DNA from: Pigmentibacter ruber
Lineage (GTDB): Bacteria; Bdellovibrionota_B; Oligoflexia; Silvanigrellales; Silvanigrellaceae
DNA length: 64,000 nt
Reading direction: 5' to 3'
Assembly: GCF_009792895.1 (NCBI RefSeq)
Contig: NZ_WSSC01000001.1
Span: 868,001-932,000, forward strand
This document shows positions 1 to 9,352 of the stretch, one piece after another. The notes beneath the pieces were generated by a model that was not told where the DNA came from, did not search any database, and saw nothing but the letters and a program-made list of their open reading frames with translations. The position numbers were made by a program, and so were the translations under genes. Position 1 is the stretch's first letter. Each line of letters begins with the position of its first letter.

Positions 1-861
1 TTTGACAATATATTTTCTTCAAATTCTCGTTATATGTTTTCTAAAGATGAATTGCAAAAATTAAATGATTCTTTCTATACTCTTGAAAAAAGAAATATTG
101 AAAATATTAAAATTATTGAGCTAAAAAAAATTATTAATAATTATATTAAGTATCAAAAAATGACGAATAAAGATTACGTATTTTCAAGAGAAATTTTGAA
201 TTATTTAATAAATAATAATTATGAAAATATGAGTAAAGAAATTTTAGAAAAAGAAAATTTTTCTACCTATATTTTGGGACTATGCTGCGCTTTATTTTTT
301 ATTTCTTTATTTATTTCCATTTATTATTCAGAAAGACTTTCTGAAAAAATTGCAACTCCTATTAAGAAAATTTCTGAAATCTTAAAATTTAAACCTGACT
401 TAGGGCAGAAACTAAAATTTCCAGAAGCTGAAAATGTTGAAATGAAAACTCTTATTTTAGAATTTTCTGAATTATGGAATAGATTAAGTGATCTTAATAG
501 ATTTAATATTAGAAATTTACGTTACAAAGAATGGGAAATTAATGAAATTATAAATTTTTATTCGAATGGAATATTTGTCTTAAATCATTTAAATAAAGTA
601 ATTTATTATAATCATATATTAAGAAAAATTATCGGTGCAGAAAATTATGAAATTAAAGGAAATAATTGGTATGATTTATCAATTTCCTCTAATAATTACA
701 TTATTATTCGTGATTTAATAAGAAAAGGGGCTTTTGATAAAAAAGAAACAGATTTGGTTTTTGAAAATATAAAAAAGCCTTATATAATAAGAAAAAGTGA
801 AATTAAGGATCAGCATGGAAATCTAGACTTTATTATTTATGAGTTAGTTCAAGACTTTTGA
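1..861 (+). CDS. Membrane HAMP-PAS sensor-like protein, 5' end cut by window
   Basis: The reading frame is open from base 1 to the TGA at 859-861, so the N-terminus is missing; the ATG at 34 is only the first visible Met. What remains is a polar extracytoplasmic part, one clear membrane segment (about residues 91-110 of the visible frame), a HAMP-like stretch right after it (ATPIKKISEIL), and a PAS-like domain in the last 100 residues. No histidine kinase, GGDEF or methyl-accepting domain follows the PAS domain before the stop. It may therefore pass its signal to a partner. The ligand is unknown. The call rests on domain shape, not on a recognised family. Confidence 0.65.
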   Translation, partial: FDNIFSSNSRYMFSKDELQKLNDSFYTLEKRNIENIKIIELKKIINNYIKYQKMTNKDYVFSREILNYLINNNYENMSKEILEKENFSTYILGLCCALFFISLFISIYYSERLSEKIATPIKKISEILKFKPDLGQKLKFPEAENVEMKTLILEFSELWNRLSDLNRFNIRNLRYKEWEINEIINFYSNGIFVLNHLNKVIYYNHILRKIIGAENYEIKGNNWYDLSISSNNYIIIRDLIRKGAFDKKETDLVFENIKKPYIIRKSEIKDQHGNLDFIIYELVQDF

Positions 862-943
862 AATAAAATTAATATAAATTAATTTTGTGAAATCAAAAAA
901 TTCCTCTATTATTCTACAAACAATATAGTAAAGGAGGTTTTTG

Positions 944-1795
944 TTGAAAAATATTCTAAGTTTTATATTTTTTTTAATTTTTCTTTTGCAATATAATTCT
1001 GCATTTGGGTCTAGAGGTTTAATATTGAGTGCAGATAATTCTATTAATTACTATGAAAATGGATATTTAATTCGGCAAGTATTAATATTACCCAGCATTA
1101 ATTATTCCATTTCATATACCGGAGATAACTTTTTTTATGCAAAGTATTTTAAAGAAGATAAGAAATATTCTTTGCATTCTTGCAATCTACTTACTTCCAA
1201 ATGTAATCCAATAGAAACGCCAAAAGAAACAGCAGAAATTATAGATATATCATTTACTGATTATGGCTATGGGTTAATAGCAAGAAAAGATAATAAAATT
1301 GACATTTATTTGGAAGGTAATTATTCAAATACTATGTTTATAGAAGGCAGAGAAATAAAAGGAGTTTCATTTGTAGGGGACTATTTTTATGTATTGCAGG
1401 TGAAAGAAAATAGATATAATTGGATTTCATCTAGTATTAAAAAGTGTAGTTTGTTGAATTTGGTTTGCATCGATTATATTCAGCTAAATCAGCAAATTAC
1501 CTCAATTTCAAGCAATGATCAAAATGAAATTTTTGCACTTAGTAAAGATGGTTATGTTTTTTATTTTTTCAATGGTGAATTTCAATGGCAAAAAAAATTA
1601 CTAAATTATTATGCAGATAATTTATTTTATACAGACCAAGGATTTTTTATCCGCCAACAATATAATGAAAGAATTAATAACATATTACAACCGAGTCGTT
1701 ATACTGCTAGTTTTTTTCTCTGTACTGTGGAAGAAAAGTATTGTGAAAAAATTCAGACGTTGAATTCTATTCCTGTAAAAGGATCTTTTAAGTAA
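944..1795 (+). CDS. Exported beta-rich protein of unknown function
   Basis: The protein is about 283 residues. An AAGGAGG ribosome site at 931-937 sits 6 nt before the TTG at 944 and only 3 nt before the TTG at 941, so 944 is preferred. A signal peptide (hydrophobic IFFLIFLLQ, then a small-residue site near NSAFG) sends it out of the cytoplasm. The mature part is rich in short beta-strand-like segments with aromatic residues, as in beta-propellers. It has three spaced cysteine pairs (SCNLLTSKC, KCSLLNLVC, LCTVEEKYC), suggesting repeated disulfide-bearing blades. I do not recognise the family. Its 3' end overlaps the converging DUF2797 gene by 8 bp. Confidence 0.6.
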   Translation: MKNILSFIFFLIFLLQYNSAFGSRGLILSADNSINYYENGYLIRQVLILPSINYSISYTGDNFFYAKYFKEDKKYSLHSCNLLTSKCNPIETPKETAEIIDISFTDYGYGLIARKDNKIDIYLEGNYSNTMFIEGREIKGVSFVGDYFYVLQVKENRYNWISSSIKKCSLLNLVCIDYIQLNQQITSISSNDQNEIFALSKDGYVFYFFNGEFQWQKKLLNYYADNLFYTDQGFFIRQQYNERINNILQPSRYTASFFLCTVEEKYCEKIQTLNSIPVKGSFK

Positions 1796-2741
1796 TATCA
1801 AAATCAACGAAAAATCCTTCATGCTTTCTGACATTGAATACATGATTTTTAAAAATTAAATATTGCCCTTTAATTCCTAATATTTCATCTTCAAAAATAC
1901 TGTTTTTTTCTAAATTAATAGATTGATATTTATTTACTTGATCTGGAAAAGGATATTCAATATTTAAGATAGTAGGTTTTTCAAATAATAAAATTTCATT
2001 CTTTAGGTTTAAATGTGAAGGTAATTTTGCCTTGAAATCATTAGACTCAAGAAGTGAATTACTTTTAATCCAATCTGATATTTTGTAATATGTTTCATGA
2101 AAGAGCGAAGTAGTTGGTCTTTCATTTCCAGATTTTAACATATTTAGCCAATGACTTTTATCATGAATAATTTCTTTCAATTTATGCTCTAATATTCCAG
2201 CTTGATTTCTTGATGATACTTTTGCGAGTAATGCTGCACTTGTTGCTCCTTGATCTATCCATCTTGTGGGAACTTGAGTTTCTCTAGTTATTCCAACTTT
2301 AAATTTATCTGTAAAAGAAAGATAGACATAGTGTGGCTGATAGCAGTATGCATCCCCCCAAGCAGGTTCACGACAAGTACCATTCATGTAGTGACATAAA
2401 TGTGGACTCATAATACATTTATCAGCACATGCTTTGTATTTAAAACAAGGAAAACAAAAACCATCAAATAGTTTTTTCACAACCTTAGTACAAGAATTGC
2501 ATTTGTAATTGCCTAAATGTGATAATTTTATTGTATTTTGTTTGTTAATAGGAAGGTCTTTTTCTTTATCAAGAAAATATGAAATACTTATGTCTACTGT
2601 TTCTTTGGAATTATGTTCATTGTTTTCAAGTAGTGCTAATGAAAAAGTTGTATTTCTTGAAATAATTTCATAATTCATTTTCACCAATGGATAATTTCTT
2701 TTTTGGAGGATATAATTCAAGATTGACACCCTTTTCGTCAA
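1788..2741 (-). CDS. DUF2797 domain protein
   Basis: This 317-residue protein has a Cys-rich centre: CNSC and CFPC pairs, then CADKC, a CHYMNGTC segment and a GDAYCYQPHYVYLSF stretch followed by KVGITR. This is the pattern of the DUF2797 family, which combines zinc-binding-like cysteines with a GIY-YIG-like strand (YVYL...KVGITR). The family's biochemical role is not established; nucleic-acid binding or cleavage is only inferred from the fold resemblance. The gene stands alone and converges with the preceding gene, overlapping it by 8 bp. Its N-terminal 70 residues are variable. Confidence 0.75.
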   Translation of the reverse strand: MTKRVSILNYILQKRNYPLVKMNYEIISRNTTFSLALLENNEHNSKETVDISISYFLDKEKDLPINKQNTIKLSHLGNYKCNSCTKVVKKLFDGFCFPCFKYKACADKCIMSPHLCHYMNGTCREPAWGDAYCYQPHYVYLSFTDKFKVGITRETQVPTRWIDQGATSAALLAKVSSRNQAGILEHKLKEIIHDKSHWLNMLKSGNERPTTSLFHETYYKISDWIKSNSLLESNDFKAKLPSHLNLKNEILLFEKPTILNIEYPFPDQVNKYQSINLEKNSIFEDEILGIKGQYLIFKNHVFNVRKHEGFFVDFDIT

Positions 2742-2862
2742 AGTCTAAACATGATGTAACAATGTGTTGATTTCAACACCCGAGCATTTTTTGTAACATA
2801 TAAAATATAAAGCAGTCATGCCGATAACACTAAAGTGTCTGTCATGAAGTGGAGCCAAGAAG

Positions 2863-4776
2863 GTGAAATTTAATAATATCAGTATCTTAGATAAAAATGT
2901 AACCTCTAAAAAAAAGAAAGCAACTCTTTCTGCTTGTAAATTTCTAACAACATTATGTTTTTTGCCATTGCTAGTAAGCTGCCAAAGTTCTTTAAAACAA
3001 TCCAATTTATATTTATCCTCTGAAAATTCAGAAATATACAGTAAAAACAATATTTTAGATGAAAAACTAACTAGCTCTGAAAATCAACAAGCAAATCAAA
3101 ATACTTCTAGATTTGATGTGAAAAAAGAAAATAGAAAGCAGGTTAGAGCTAAATCTGAAAAACCCCAGGTAGCTTATGCTCCTCCTAAAAAAACAAAACC
3201 AGAAGAAGATTTGGAGTTATCTTCGGATAACAATATTGTTCCAAGTTCTGAAGAAACGGAAGATCTAAACGATAATCTTTATTTAACAACTTCTGATGAA
3301 GCCATATCCCTTGAAAAACTTGATAGCTCAGAATTAGGTGGATTTACACAAAATTATTCGTTAGGTGAGGGGGCTGAAAACACTCTTATATGTGATGACA
3401 ACATTTATTATGACTCTTGGAAAGAACAATTTGATTCGCAGTGGTTAGCTGCACATGGACATGAATATTCTTCTGTAGCACAAAAAAACAAAGCTTTAGC
3501 GCTCGCTAGAACAAATGAGTACATAAAAATAGTTTATCCTTCAATTGAAAAAACAGGATTTGATTTTCCTGTTGTTATCAATCAACAAGTTTTGCAATGG
3601 ATAAATTATTTTACAAATTCAGGACGAAATTATTTTGTTGTTTGGCTAAAACGTGGAAGGGCGTTAATGCCGCAGATGGAAAAGATATTAGAAGAATATG
3701 GTCTTCCTAAAGATTTAAAATATTTATCTATGATAGAGTCAGGCTATAATCCAAAAGCCCTTAGTTATGTTGGAGCTGTTGGTTTGTGGCAATTCATGCC
3801 TGCAACCGCTAGAGAAAATGGACTTGTTATTAATGATTATTTGGATGAACGGCGTGATTTAGTTAAATCGACAAAAGCGGCTGCCAATTATTTATCTCGT
3901 CTATACTCAACATTTGGTTCATGGCATTTATCAGCTGCAAGTTACAACGGTGGGCCTGGTTTGGTCAGAAAGACTTTACGAAATTATGGAACAGATTCCT
4001 CATTTTTTGAATTAACTTCAATGGGAGTTGTTAATAAAGAAACGGCTGATTATGTTCCAAAATTAATAGCAGCCATGATCATAGCAAAAAATCAAGAGAA
4101 ATTTGGCTTTGATACAACCGATGCTCCCCTTCCTGCACCTTCAAAAATAATAGAAGTAAAGCGTTCTATTGCTCTCTCTGATTTAGCGCATAATTTGAAA
4201 ATTGATAAAAATATTTTAGAAGCAATGAATCCAGAACTTAGATTGGGGATTACTCCTCCCCCTAGTGCCACGTCTGAAGGGAAATTTGATTTAGAAGTAC
4301 CAGCTAGTCATTATGACAATGCTCTATTAGCAATTAATCAATTACCAGAGGCTTCAAATAAATACATTATCGCTGCAAGAATTCATAGACGCGAGTCCTT
4401 GGCCTCTTTTGCCGCACGTTATAAAGTATCTCAATCTGCTTTATTGCATGCTAATAGTAAGTTAAAATCCAATGCACTTTTGCGGAAGGGTCAAGTGGTA
4501 TATATTCCAATATCTTTAGGAAATGGCATGTATGATAAACTCACTTCGCAAAAGTTTTTGTCCAAAAGAAATGCATCTAAAAAGCAACAATTACACCATG
4601 TTTCTTCTAAAAATAACAAAATGGTAGCGCAAAATGAGCATATTGGTAAGAATAAAAAACTTAAATCATCATCAAACCATAAAAGTAAGAAAAAAATAAA
4701 AAGTCTTGCTGCTCAACAAAAAAATAGTAAAACTAAGAAAGTTGCTACTTCAGGAAATCGGAAAACTTCTCGCTAG
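2863..4776 (+). CDS. mltD: Membrane-bound lytic murein transglycosylase D (MltD-like)
   Basis: This 637-residue lipoprotein cleaves peptidoglycan between MurNAc and GlcNAc. The GTG start has GGAG at 2851-2854, 8 nt upstream. A signal sequence ends in the lipobox LVSC (Cys about 40). A 130-residue low-complexity acidic linker follows, then the SLT/GH23 domain with the catalytic Glu in SMIESGYNP, the GLWQFMP motif and ASYNGG. Two LysM-like segments come next (around residues 430-480 and 500-548). The last 85 residues form a very basic Lys/Ser tail, unusual for MltD and perhaps binding anionic wall or membrane surface. It is monocistronic, with tRNA-Ser just downstream. Confidence 0.9.
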   Translation: MKFNNISILDKNVTSKKKKATLSACKFLTTLCFLPLLVSCQSSLKQSNLYLSSENSEIYSKNNILDEKLTSSENQQANQNTSRFDVKKENRKQVRAKSEKPQVAYAPPKKTKPEEDLELSSDNNIVPSSEETEDLNDNLYLTTSDEAISLEKLDSSELGGFTQNYSLGEGAENTLICDDNIYYDSWKEQFDSQWLAAHGHEYSSVAQKNKALALARTNEYIKIVYPSIEKTGFDFPVVINQQVLQWINYFTNSGRNYFVVWLKRGRALMPQMEKILEEYGLPKDLKYLSMIESGYNPKALSYVGAVGLWQFMPATARENGLVINDYLDERRDLVKSTKAAANYLSRLYSTFGSWHLSAASYNGGPGLVRKTLRNYGTDSSFFELTSMGVVNKETADYVPKLIAAMIIAKNQEKFGFDTTDAPLPAPSKIIEVKRSIALSDLAHNLKIDKNILEAMNPELRLGITPPPSATSEGKFDLEVPASHYDNALLAINQLPEASNKYIIAARIHRRESLASFAARYKVSQSALLHANSKLKSNALLRKGQVVYIPISLGNGMYDKLTSQKFLSKRNASKKQQLHHVSSKNNKMVAQNEHIGKNKKLKSSSNHKSKKKIKSLAAQQKNSKTKKVATSGNRKTSR

Positions 4777-4828
4777 ACCCATTTGCCTTTCTAAAATATG
4801 TTGTGATAGTCAATAGAAGTCAGGAATT

Positions 4829-4920
4829 GGAGAGCTGGCAGAGTGGTTGAATGTACCTGATTCGAAATCAGGCGTGCTCATTTTAGGGTACCGAGGGTTC
4901 GAATCCCTCGCTCTCCGCCA
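4829..4920 (+). tRNA. tRNA-Ser (CGA)
   Basis: Acceptor arm GGAGAGC pairs with GCTCTCC, followed by discriminator G and an encoded CCA (4918-4920). The anticodon stem CCTGA/TCAGG closes the loop TTCGAAA, giving anticodon CGA (Ser, UCG codons). There is a long variable arm typical of class II tRNAs and a normal T-loop (GGTTCGAATCC). A weak promoter (TTGCCT at 4783, GATAGT at 4805, 16-nt spacer) lies upstream. Confidence 0.95.
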
Positions 4921-5217
4921 TTTTAGTTATATTTAAGAAATTCATTCTGATATATTTTATAACTTAATTAAGTGATAAAAGCTAATAATTAAATAACTAT
5001 TAAATCTAACAATTTTTCAAAAACCTTGTCTTATAAATTAACTGAAATATCTGTGTTTAAAAAATATTTTATATTTATAAATCATTAGTTTATTTTTTAA
5101 ATTTGAAGAAAAATTTTATCAATCTATTTCCTTCAAAAAACCAACACTCAAAAATTTTCTTTTAATAGTATTATTATTTAAGAAGATTTGAAAAGAGATC
5201 TTTGTATTGGAGGAGAT

Positions 5218-5982
5218 GTGAAAAATTTTGTCTTTTGCATTTTTATTTTGATTAATAGTAAGTATATTTTTGCAAATAATTATATTTTACGTGTCCCAAC
5301 ATTTGAAAGTAAGCCTAAGTTTTATAAAGAAAATGGTAAGGTTAAGGGATTATGTATAGATGTTTTGTCTGAAATTGAAAAAATAGAACCTAAGTTAAAA
5401 TTTACGGGTATGGATGAACAAAGCTCAATTATTCAAATAGAGAAAAAAGTAACAGATGGTGAGGCAGATATCTTCCTTTGTAATGGGGAAACAGAAAGAA
5501 GAAATATTCAATTAAAAAAAATAAATATTCCAATTTTTCAAGCACAGTCTGTTTTGGTTGCAAGAGCTGAAGATTCTGTTGAAATTAAAAATTTACAAGA
5601 TTTGCAGAAACTCTATCCTAATAATTTAGTTCTTTCATGGAAAGGAACGGAACAAAATAGTTGGATAATAACAAAGTCAAAAGTCATGACTGATAGCGGA
5701 ATTTCTGGTACTAATAATATGGAGCGTTTATTTCAAATGTTATTAACAAATAGAGGACGTTTCTTATTTGTTCAAAAATATACTGCTTTAAATAGTATTA
5801 AAGAATTAAACTTGGAAAAAAAAGTTAAAATTCTTTTTCCACCTCTCTCTGTTTCAAATAGATATTTTTGGATTTCAAGAAAGGTACCAGAAGAAGTTTT
5901 TCAATTAATAGAAAAAGCATTATCTAAACTAAAATCTAAAAAAGTACTAAGTCAATTAGCAAAAAAATATAATATTAATTAA
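5218..5982 (+). CDS. Periplasmic solute-binding protein, family 3-like
   Basis: The protein is about 254 residues from a GTG at 5218, with GGAGG at 5209-5213. A TTG at 5188 is in frame, but starting there would bury the signal peptide. The N-terminus is a signal peptide (FVFCIFILINSKYIFA). The mature part has the SBP_bac_3 layout: YILRVPTFESKP, KGLCIDVLSEIEK, DGEADIFLCNG..ERR, and a C-terminal KKVLSQLAKKYN helix. Family members bind amino acids or small polar solutes. No ABC permease or ATPase gene is adjacent, so it may act in sensing or with a distant transporter. It converges with the OPA carrier gene, 12 nt apart. Confidence 0.7.
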   Translation: MKNFVFCIFILINSKYIFANNYILRVPTFESKPKFYKENGKVKGLCIDVLSEIEKIEPKLKFTGMDEQSSIIQIEKKVTDGEADIFLCNGETERRNIQLKKINIPIFQAQSVLVARAEDSVEIKNLQDLQKLYPNNLVLSWKGTEQNSWIITKSKVMTDSGISGTNNMERLFQMLLTNRGRFLFVQKYTALNSIKELNLEKKVKILFPPLSVSNRYFWISRKVPEEVFQLIEKALSKLKSKKVLSQLAKKYNIN

Positions 5983-5994
5983 TACTTTGTGATG

Positions 5995-7335
5995 TTACTT
6001 TTTTATTTCTTTTGGGTTTAAATTAATATGAGATAATATACAAAATACGATGCATAAAATAGCGCCTAGCATAAGGGTATAAAAACCAGCGTGCCAGCCA
6101 AATTTATCCACTAAAAATCCAAATAAAGATGTTCCTAGTGTTGCTCCTAAAATGTAGCTCATGAAACCTCTTAATCCTACAGCAGATCCAACTGCAAATT
6201 TAGGAACAACTTCCATAGTTTGAACTGAGGCTAAAAATTGCGGGACATAAATAAGGCATCCAACAATGGATGCAAATATTGTGACTGTGTGAACGGATTC
6301 ACTTTGCCAATAACCAATAATACAAACAAAAATTAATGACATACAGATAATTGCGAGAGGCATAGGTCTGCCTTTAAATAATTTATCTGAAATGTAGCCA
6401 GCTAATAGAGTAGAAGGGATAGCAGCCCATTCAAAAAATAAAAAAGCAATGCTCATTTCATTTTTGGTGAAATCTTTTTCTTTCAAGAGATAGATTGGTA
6501 GCCAACTTAACATCCCAAAACGCACCATATAGACAAAAACATCAACAAATGCGACATACCAAGCATTTTTATTTTTTAGGACATATTTAACAAAAATTTG
6601 ATAAGCAGACATGTTTTCTGGTGCTTGCTGTTCATTATTTTGATTCAAACCCATTTTTTCAGGAATTATTTCTTTTAATTCAGGTAGCCCTTCCTGTGTT
6701 GGAGAACCTTTTCCTAAATAGATAACTAAAAAAGCTATTCCAATTGAGATTCCTGCAGGTATTATAAAACTAGATATTTGCCATTTATCTTGACCTAGTA
6801 GTGCAAGAGAACCACCGATAATAGGCGAAACAACTCCTCCACCTATATTATGTGAAATATTCCAAATGGAACCCACACGTCCTCTTTCTGAGCTTGGGAA
6901 CCAATTTGCAATGGTAATAAATGAGGGAGCGACTCCCATTCCTTGAAATATTCCATTTAAAACGACAAAACCAGCAAAGACCCAAAAAAGAGAGCTAAAC
7001 CCAAGCCCTATATTAACAATTGCGCAAAGAATTAAGCCTAAGGCCATGTACATTTTTGGATTTGCTTTATCTGCTAAACTACTCATAACTCCTTTACTAA
7101 TTCCATAAGAAATGAGCATACAACTACTTAAAAATCCTATTTGAGTATTTGTTAATTGCAATTCATGTTGTAAGTATGGTGTAGAAAGGGTAAAATTATT
7201 GCGAACAAGATAATATGATAAGTAGCCAACAAAAACACTAGAAAGAGCCATAATACGAAAACGATTATAAGTTTCTTTTATGTTTTCATTTGGAACTTTT
7301 ACAGAAGATGTTTTGGGTTTTAATATTGAAAACAT
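5995..7335 (-). CDS. MFS carrier of the organophosphate:phosphate antiporter (GlpT/UhpT) family
   Basis: This 446-residue, 12-segment inner-membrane protein has family hallmarks: YLVRNNFTLSTPYL in the first loop, SYGISKGVMSSLADKANP, LNGIFQGMG, the SSERGRVGSIWNISHNIGGG motif, and matching C-half repeats. OPA carriers exchange phosphorylated sugars or glycerol-3-phosphate for phosphate; the substrate cannot be read from the sequence. ATG at 7335 is preferred over the upstream TTG at 7347 because GGTGG lies 5 nt before it. No uhpABC-type regulators lie beside it. An uptake role for host or prey sugar phosphates is inference. Confidence 0.85.
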   Translation of the reverse strand: MFSILKPKTSSVKVPNENIKETYNRFRIMALSSVFVGYLSYYLVRNNFTLSTPYLQHELQLTNTQIGFLSSCMLISYGISKGVMSSLADKANPKMYMALGLILCAIVNIGLGFSSLFWVFAGFVVLNGIFQGMGVAPSFITIANWFPSSERGRVGSIWNISHNIGGGVVSPIIGGSLALLGQDKWQISSFIIPAGISIGIAFLVIYLGKGSPTQEGLPELKEIIPEKMGLNQNNEQQAPENMSAYQIFVKYVLKNKNAWYVAFVDVFVYMVRFGMLSWLPIYLLKEKDFTKNEMSIAFLFFEWAAIPSTLLAGYISDKLFKGRPMPLAIICMSLIFVCIIGYWQSESVHTVTIFASIVGCLIYVPQFLASVQTMEVVPKFAVGSAVGLRGFMSYILGATLGTSLFGFLVDKFGWHAGFYTLMLGAILCIVFCILSHINLNPKEIKK

Positions 7336-7674
7336 TTGAACCACCAAAATAAAATTATTTTTAATTATATTTTATATTATATGAAATAGTATAAAATATT
7401 CAATCTTATAATTCTTTTTATCTTTGATTATCAAGTTTATTTTGATTTATTTTTATTATTTAAATACTTGCATGAGTTATATAATGTTTTATTTTATTTT
7501 GAGAGAATTAAAAAATTTTCTTCATAAGTAATAAATATCTCATTATTACTTATGAATAATGGGCTATTGTATTTTTTTTAAATTTGTTAAATAGAGAATA
7601 AATTTGTTGTTTTAATATCTCATGATTATAATTTTTAAATATATAATTAATTCTTAACAACTCTTAATTATAAA
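7336..7674. other. Intergenic spacer (339 bp), no gene seen
   Basis: Very AT-rich. It lies between two minus-strand genes, so it holds the promoter of the OPA carrier and the 3' end of the chemoreceptor transcript. The only structure I see is the 12-bp inverted repeat at 7523-7554, listed separately. No ORF with a ribosome site. Confidence 0.6.
7523..7554 (-). terminator. Perfect 12-bp inverted repeat, possible terminator of the chemoreceptor gene
   Basis: CATAAGTAATAA (7523-7534) and its exact reverse complement (7543-7554) flank an 8-nt loop. On the minus strand the hairpin follows the chemoreceptor stop by about 120 nt and is followed by an A-then-T-rich run. The U-tract is not immediate, so an operator for the downstream OPA carrier is an alternative. 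Confidence 0.4.
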
Positions 7675-9297
7675 TTAAGCGGCTTTGTTTTTTAAAATTT
7701 TGTTTAACTGACTTGATAACTCGTCAAGATGATGAGCTTTTTCAAGTAATTTATGGGATTGTTCTTCAGTTTGATAGACAATTTCATTCATTTTTTGACT
7801 TGTTTGTTCCATTAGTCGAAGAGCTTTTGTTGCTTCTTCGCTTCCTTTTGATTGTTCTGCATTTGCCGCGCTAATTTCGTGCGCCATTTCGCTAGAACGA
7901 GTTGCAATTTCAACGACCTTTGCCAACATATCTAAAGACTTTTGACTATTTCTTAAACCTAATTCAACTGATGTGCTGACTTCTTCCATTGCAGAGGAAA
8001 AATTCTCTCTAAAAGATGAAATAAGCTCACTTACTCTTTGATTAGAGTTTGAGACAATACTTAAAATTTCAACCGAAGCACTCCCGCTCATTTGTGCTAA
8101 ATTACCCACTTCTTCTGCAACAACAGCAAATCCTTTTCCAGCTTCACCAGCCCTTGCAGCTTCAACTGAAGCATTAAAGGAAAGAAGTTTAGTCTGAAAT
8201 ACGATATCATCAATTATACTTGTTTTGTCTGATATTTGATTCATAATTTGAATCACTTCTTGCATTTTTTCTAAATTTTGCAATGTTGTTTTCTGCATGG
8301 TTTCTTGAGATTGGGTAATTGAATTCATAGTTTGATTTAAAACTTGTAGCGATTTTAAACTTTGTTCAACAATTTTTCTTGTTTCTCCTGATAATTGGGA
8401 GGATTCAGTTGCTGATTGGGACGTTTTTCCTATCATTTCATTCATTTGAGTCATTGCCGCAGCTGTTTCATGAATGGAAGAAGATTGTGTCTGGCCAGCG
8501 GAATTAAGCTCTTGTGATGTTTTATTCAGTATTTCTGAAGTTGTCATCAGAGAATTTGTTTGTGATTTTAATGATTCGATAACATCTTTTACAGGAAGTA
8601 CGACTTTTAGCAATTGTTGTAAACCACCAAAAATAGAGATTGCAAAAGTAATACATCCGGCAAGAAACATGATAGCTAAGTTTTCGTTTCGAACTTTTGT
8701 TGTTTCTGCTGCTATATCATCTGTATAAACTCCGTTTCCTATCATCCAATCCCAAGGCTTAAAAATTTTTACATAAGATATTTTTGGTTGTGGATCTGTT
8801 TTTCCTGGTTTTGGCCACATATAATTCACAAAACCAGCTTCTTCATTTTTTACAAGTGAGACCATTTCTTGGAAAAACTTTTTACCAGTGGGATCTTTGT
8901 ATTCTGAAATGTCTTTTCCGTTTAATTCAGGTTTAAAAGGATGCATAAGCATTGTAGGATGAAGATCATTAATCCAAAAATATTCATTATCATTATATCT
9001 CAGTAATTTAATCTCTTCCATAGCTTCTAGTTGGGCTTGTTGCCGGCTCATAGCTCCAGATTTTTCTTTATTATGGTAAAAAGTCAAAATTTGAAAGACA
9101 GATTCAATAGCAATTTGAACTGAGTTTTTTTTTGCTAATTCAATTCTGTCTTGATAATTTGGTAAAGTAAAAAATAAAAAAACTAGAATTAAAGGAACAG
9201 ATGCGAGAATGGCACTACTGATACTAAGTTTCAATGATTGAATATTTTTTATTAATAATTTCCAGATTTGCATAGCTTTCTCTTTTTTGTATGTCAT
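7675..9297 (-). CDS. Methyl-accepting chemotaxis protein with a Cache_2-type sensor
   Basis: This 540-residue receptor has TM1 (about residues 22-46), then a periplasmic single-Cache domain (about 47-200; [48 protein letters not shown]), TM2 (about 207-230) and a cytoplasmic methyl-accepting coiled coil. The signalling tip reads [23 protein letters not shown], then [11 protein letters not shown], so it can couple to CheA/CheW. Cache_2 domains often bind small organic acids; the ligand here is unknown. No clear HAMP domain is seen between TM2 and the coiled coil. Start is uncertain: ATG 9297 has no evident ribosome site and ATG 9273 has a weak one. No che genes lie nearby. Confidence 0.9.
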   Translation of the reverse strand: MTYKKEKAMQIWKLLIKNIQSLKLSISSAILASVPLILVFLFFTLPNYQDRIELAKKNSVQIAIESVFQILTFYHNKEKSGAMSRQQAQLEAMEEIKLLRYNDNEYFWINDLHPTMLMHPFKPELNGKDISEYKDPTGKKFFQEMVSLVKNEEAGFVNYMWPKPGKTDPQPKISYVKIFKPWDWMIGNGVYTDDIAAETTKVRNENLAIMFLAGCITFAISIFGGLQQLLKVVLPVKDVIESLKSQTNSLMTTSEILNKTSQELNSAGQTQSSSIHETAAAMTQMNEMIGKTSQSATESSQLSGETRKIVEQSLKSLQVLNQTMNSITQSQETMQKTTLQNLEKMQEVIQIMNQISDKTSIIDDIVFQTKLLSFNASVEAARAGEAGKGFAVVAEEVGNLAQMSGSASVEILSIVSNSNQRVSELISSFRENFSSAMEEVSTSVELGLRNSQKSLDMLAKVVEIATRSSEMAHEISAANAEQSKGSEEATKALRLMEQTSQKMNEIVYQTEEQSHKLLEKAHHLDELSSQLNKILKNKAA

Positions 9298-9352
9298 TTA
9301 AAATATCGAGAAAGCTTGAAAAAACTTAAATTAACAGTAATTAATTTTCTTC

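Noticed and set aside
2745-3050. 101-residue minus-strand frame overlapping the mltD start
   Set aside because: It overlaps the MltD signal sequence and has no ribosome site or family features.
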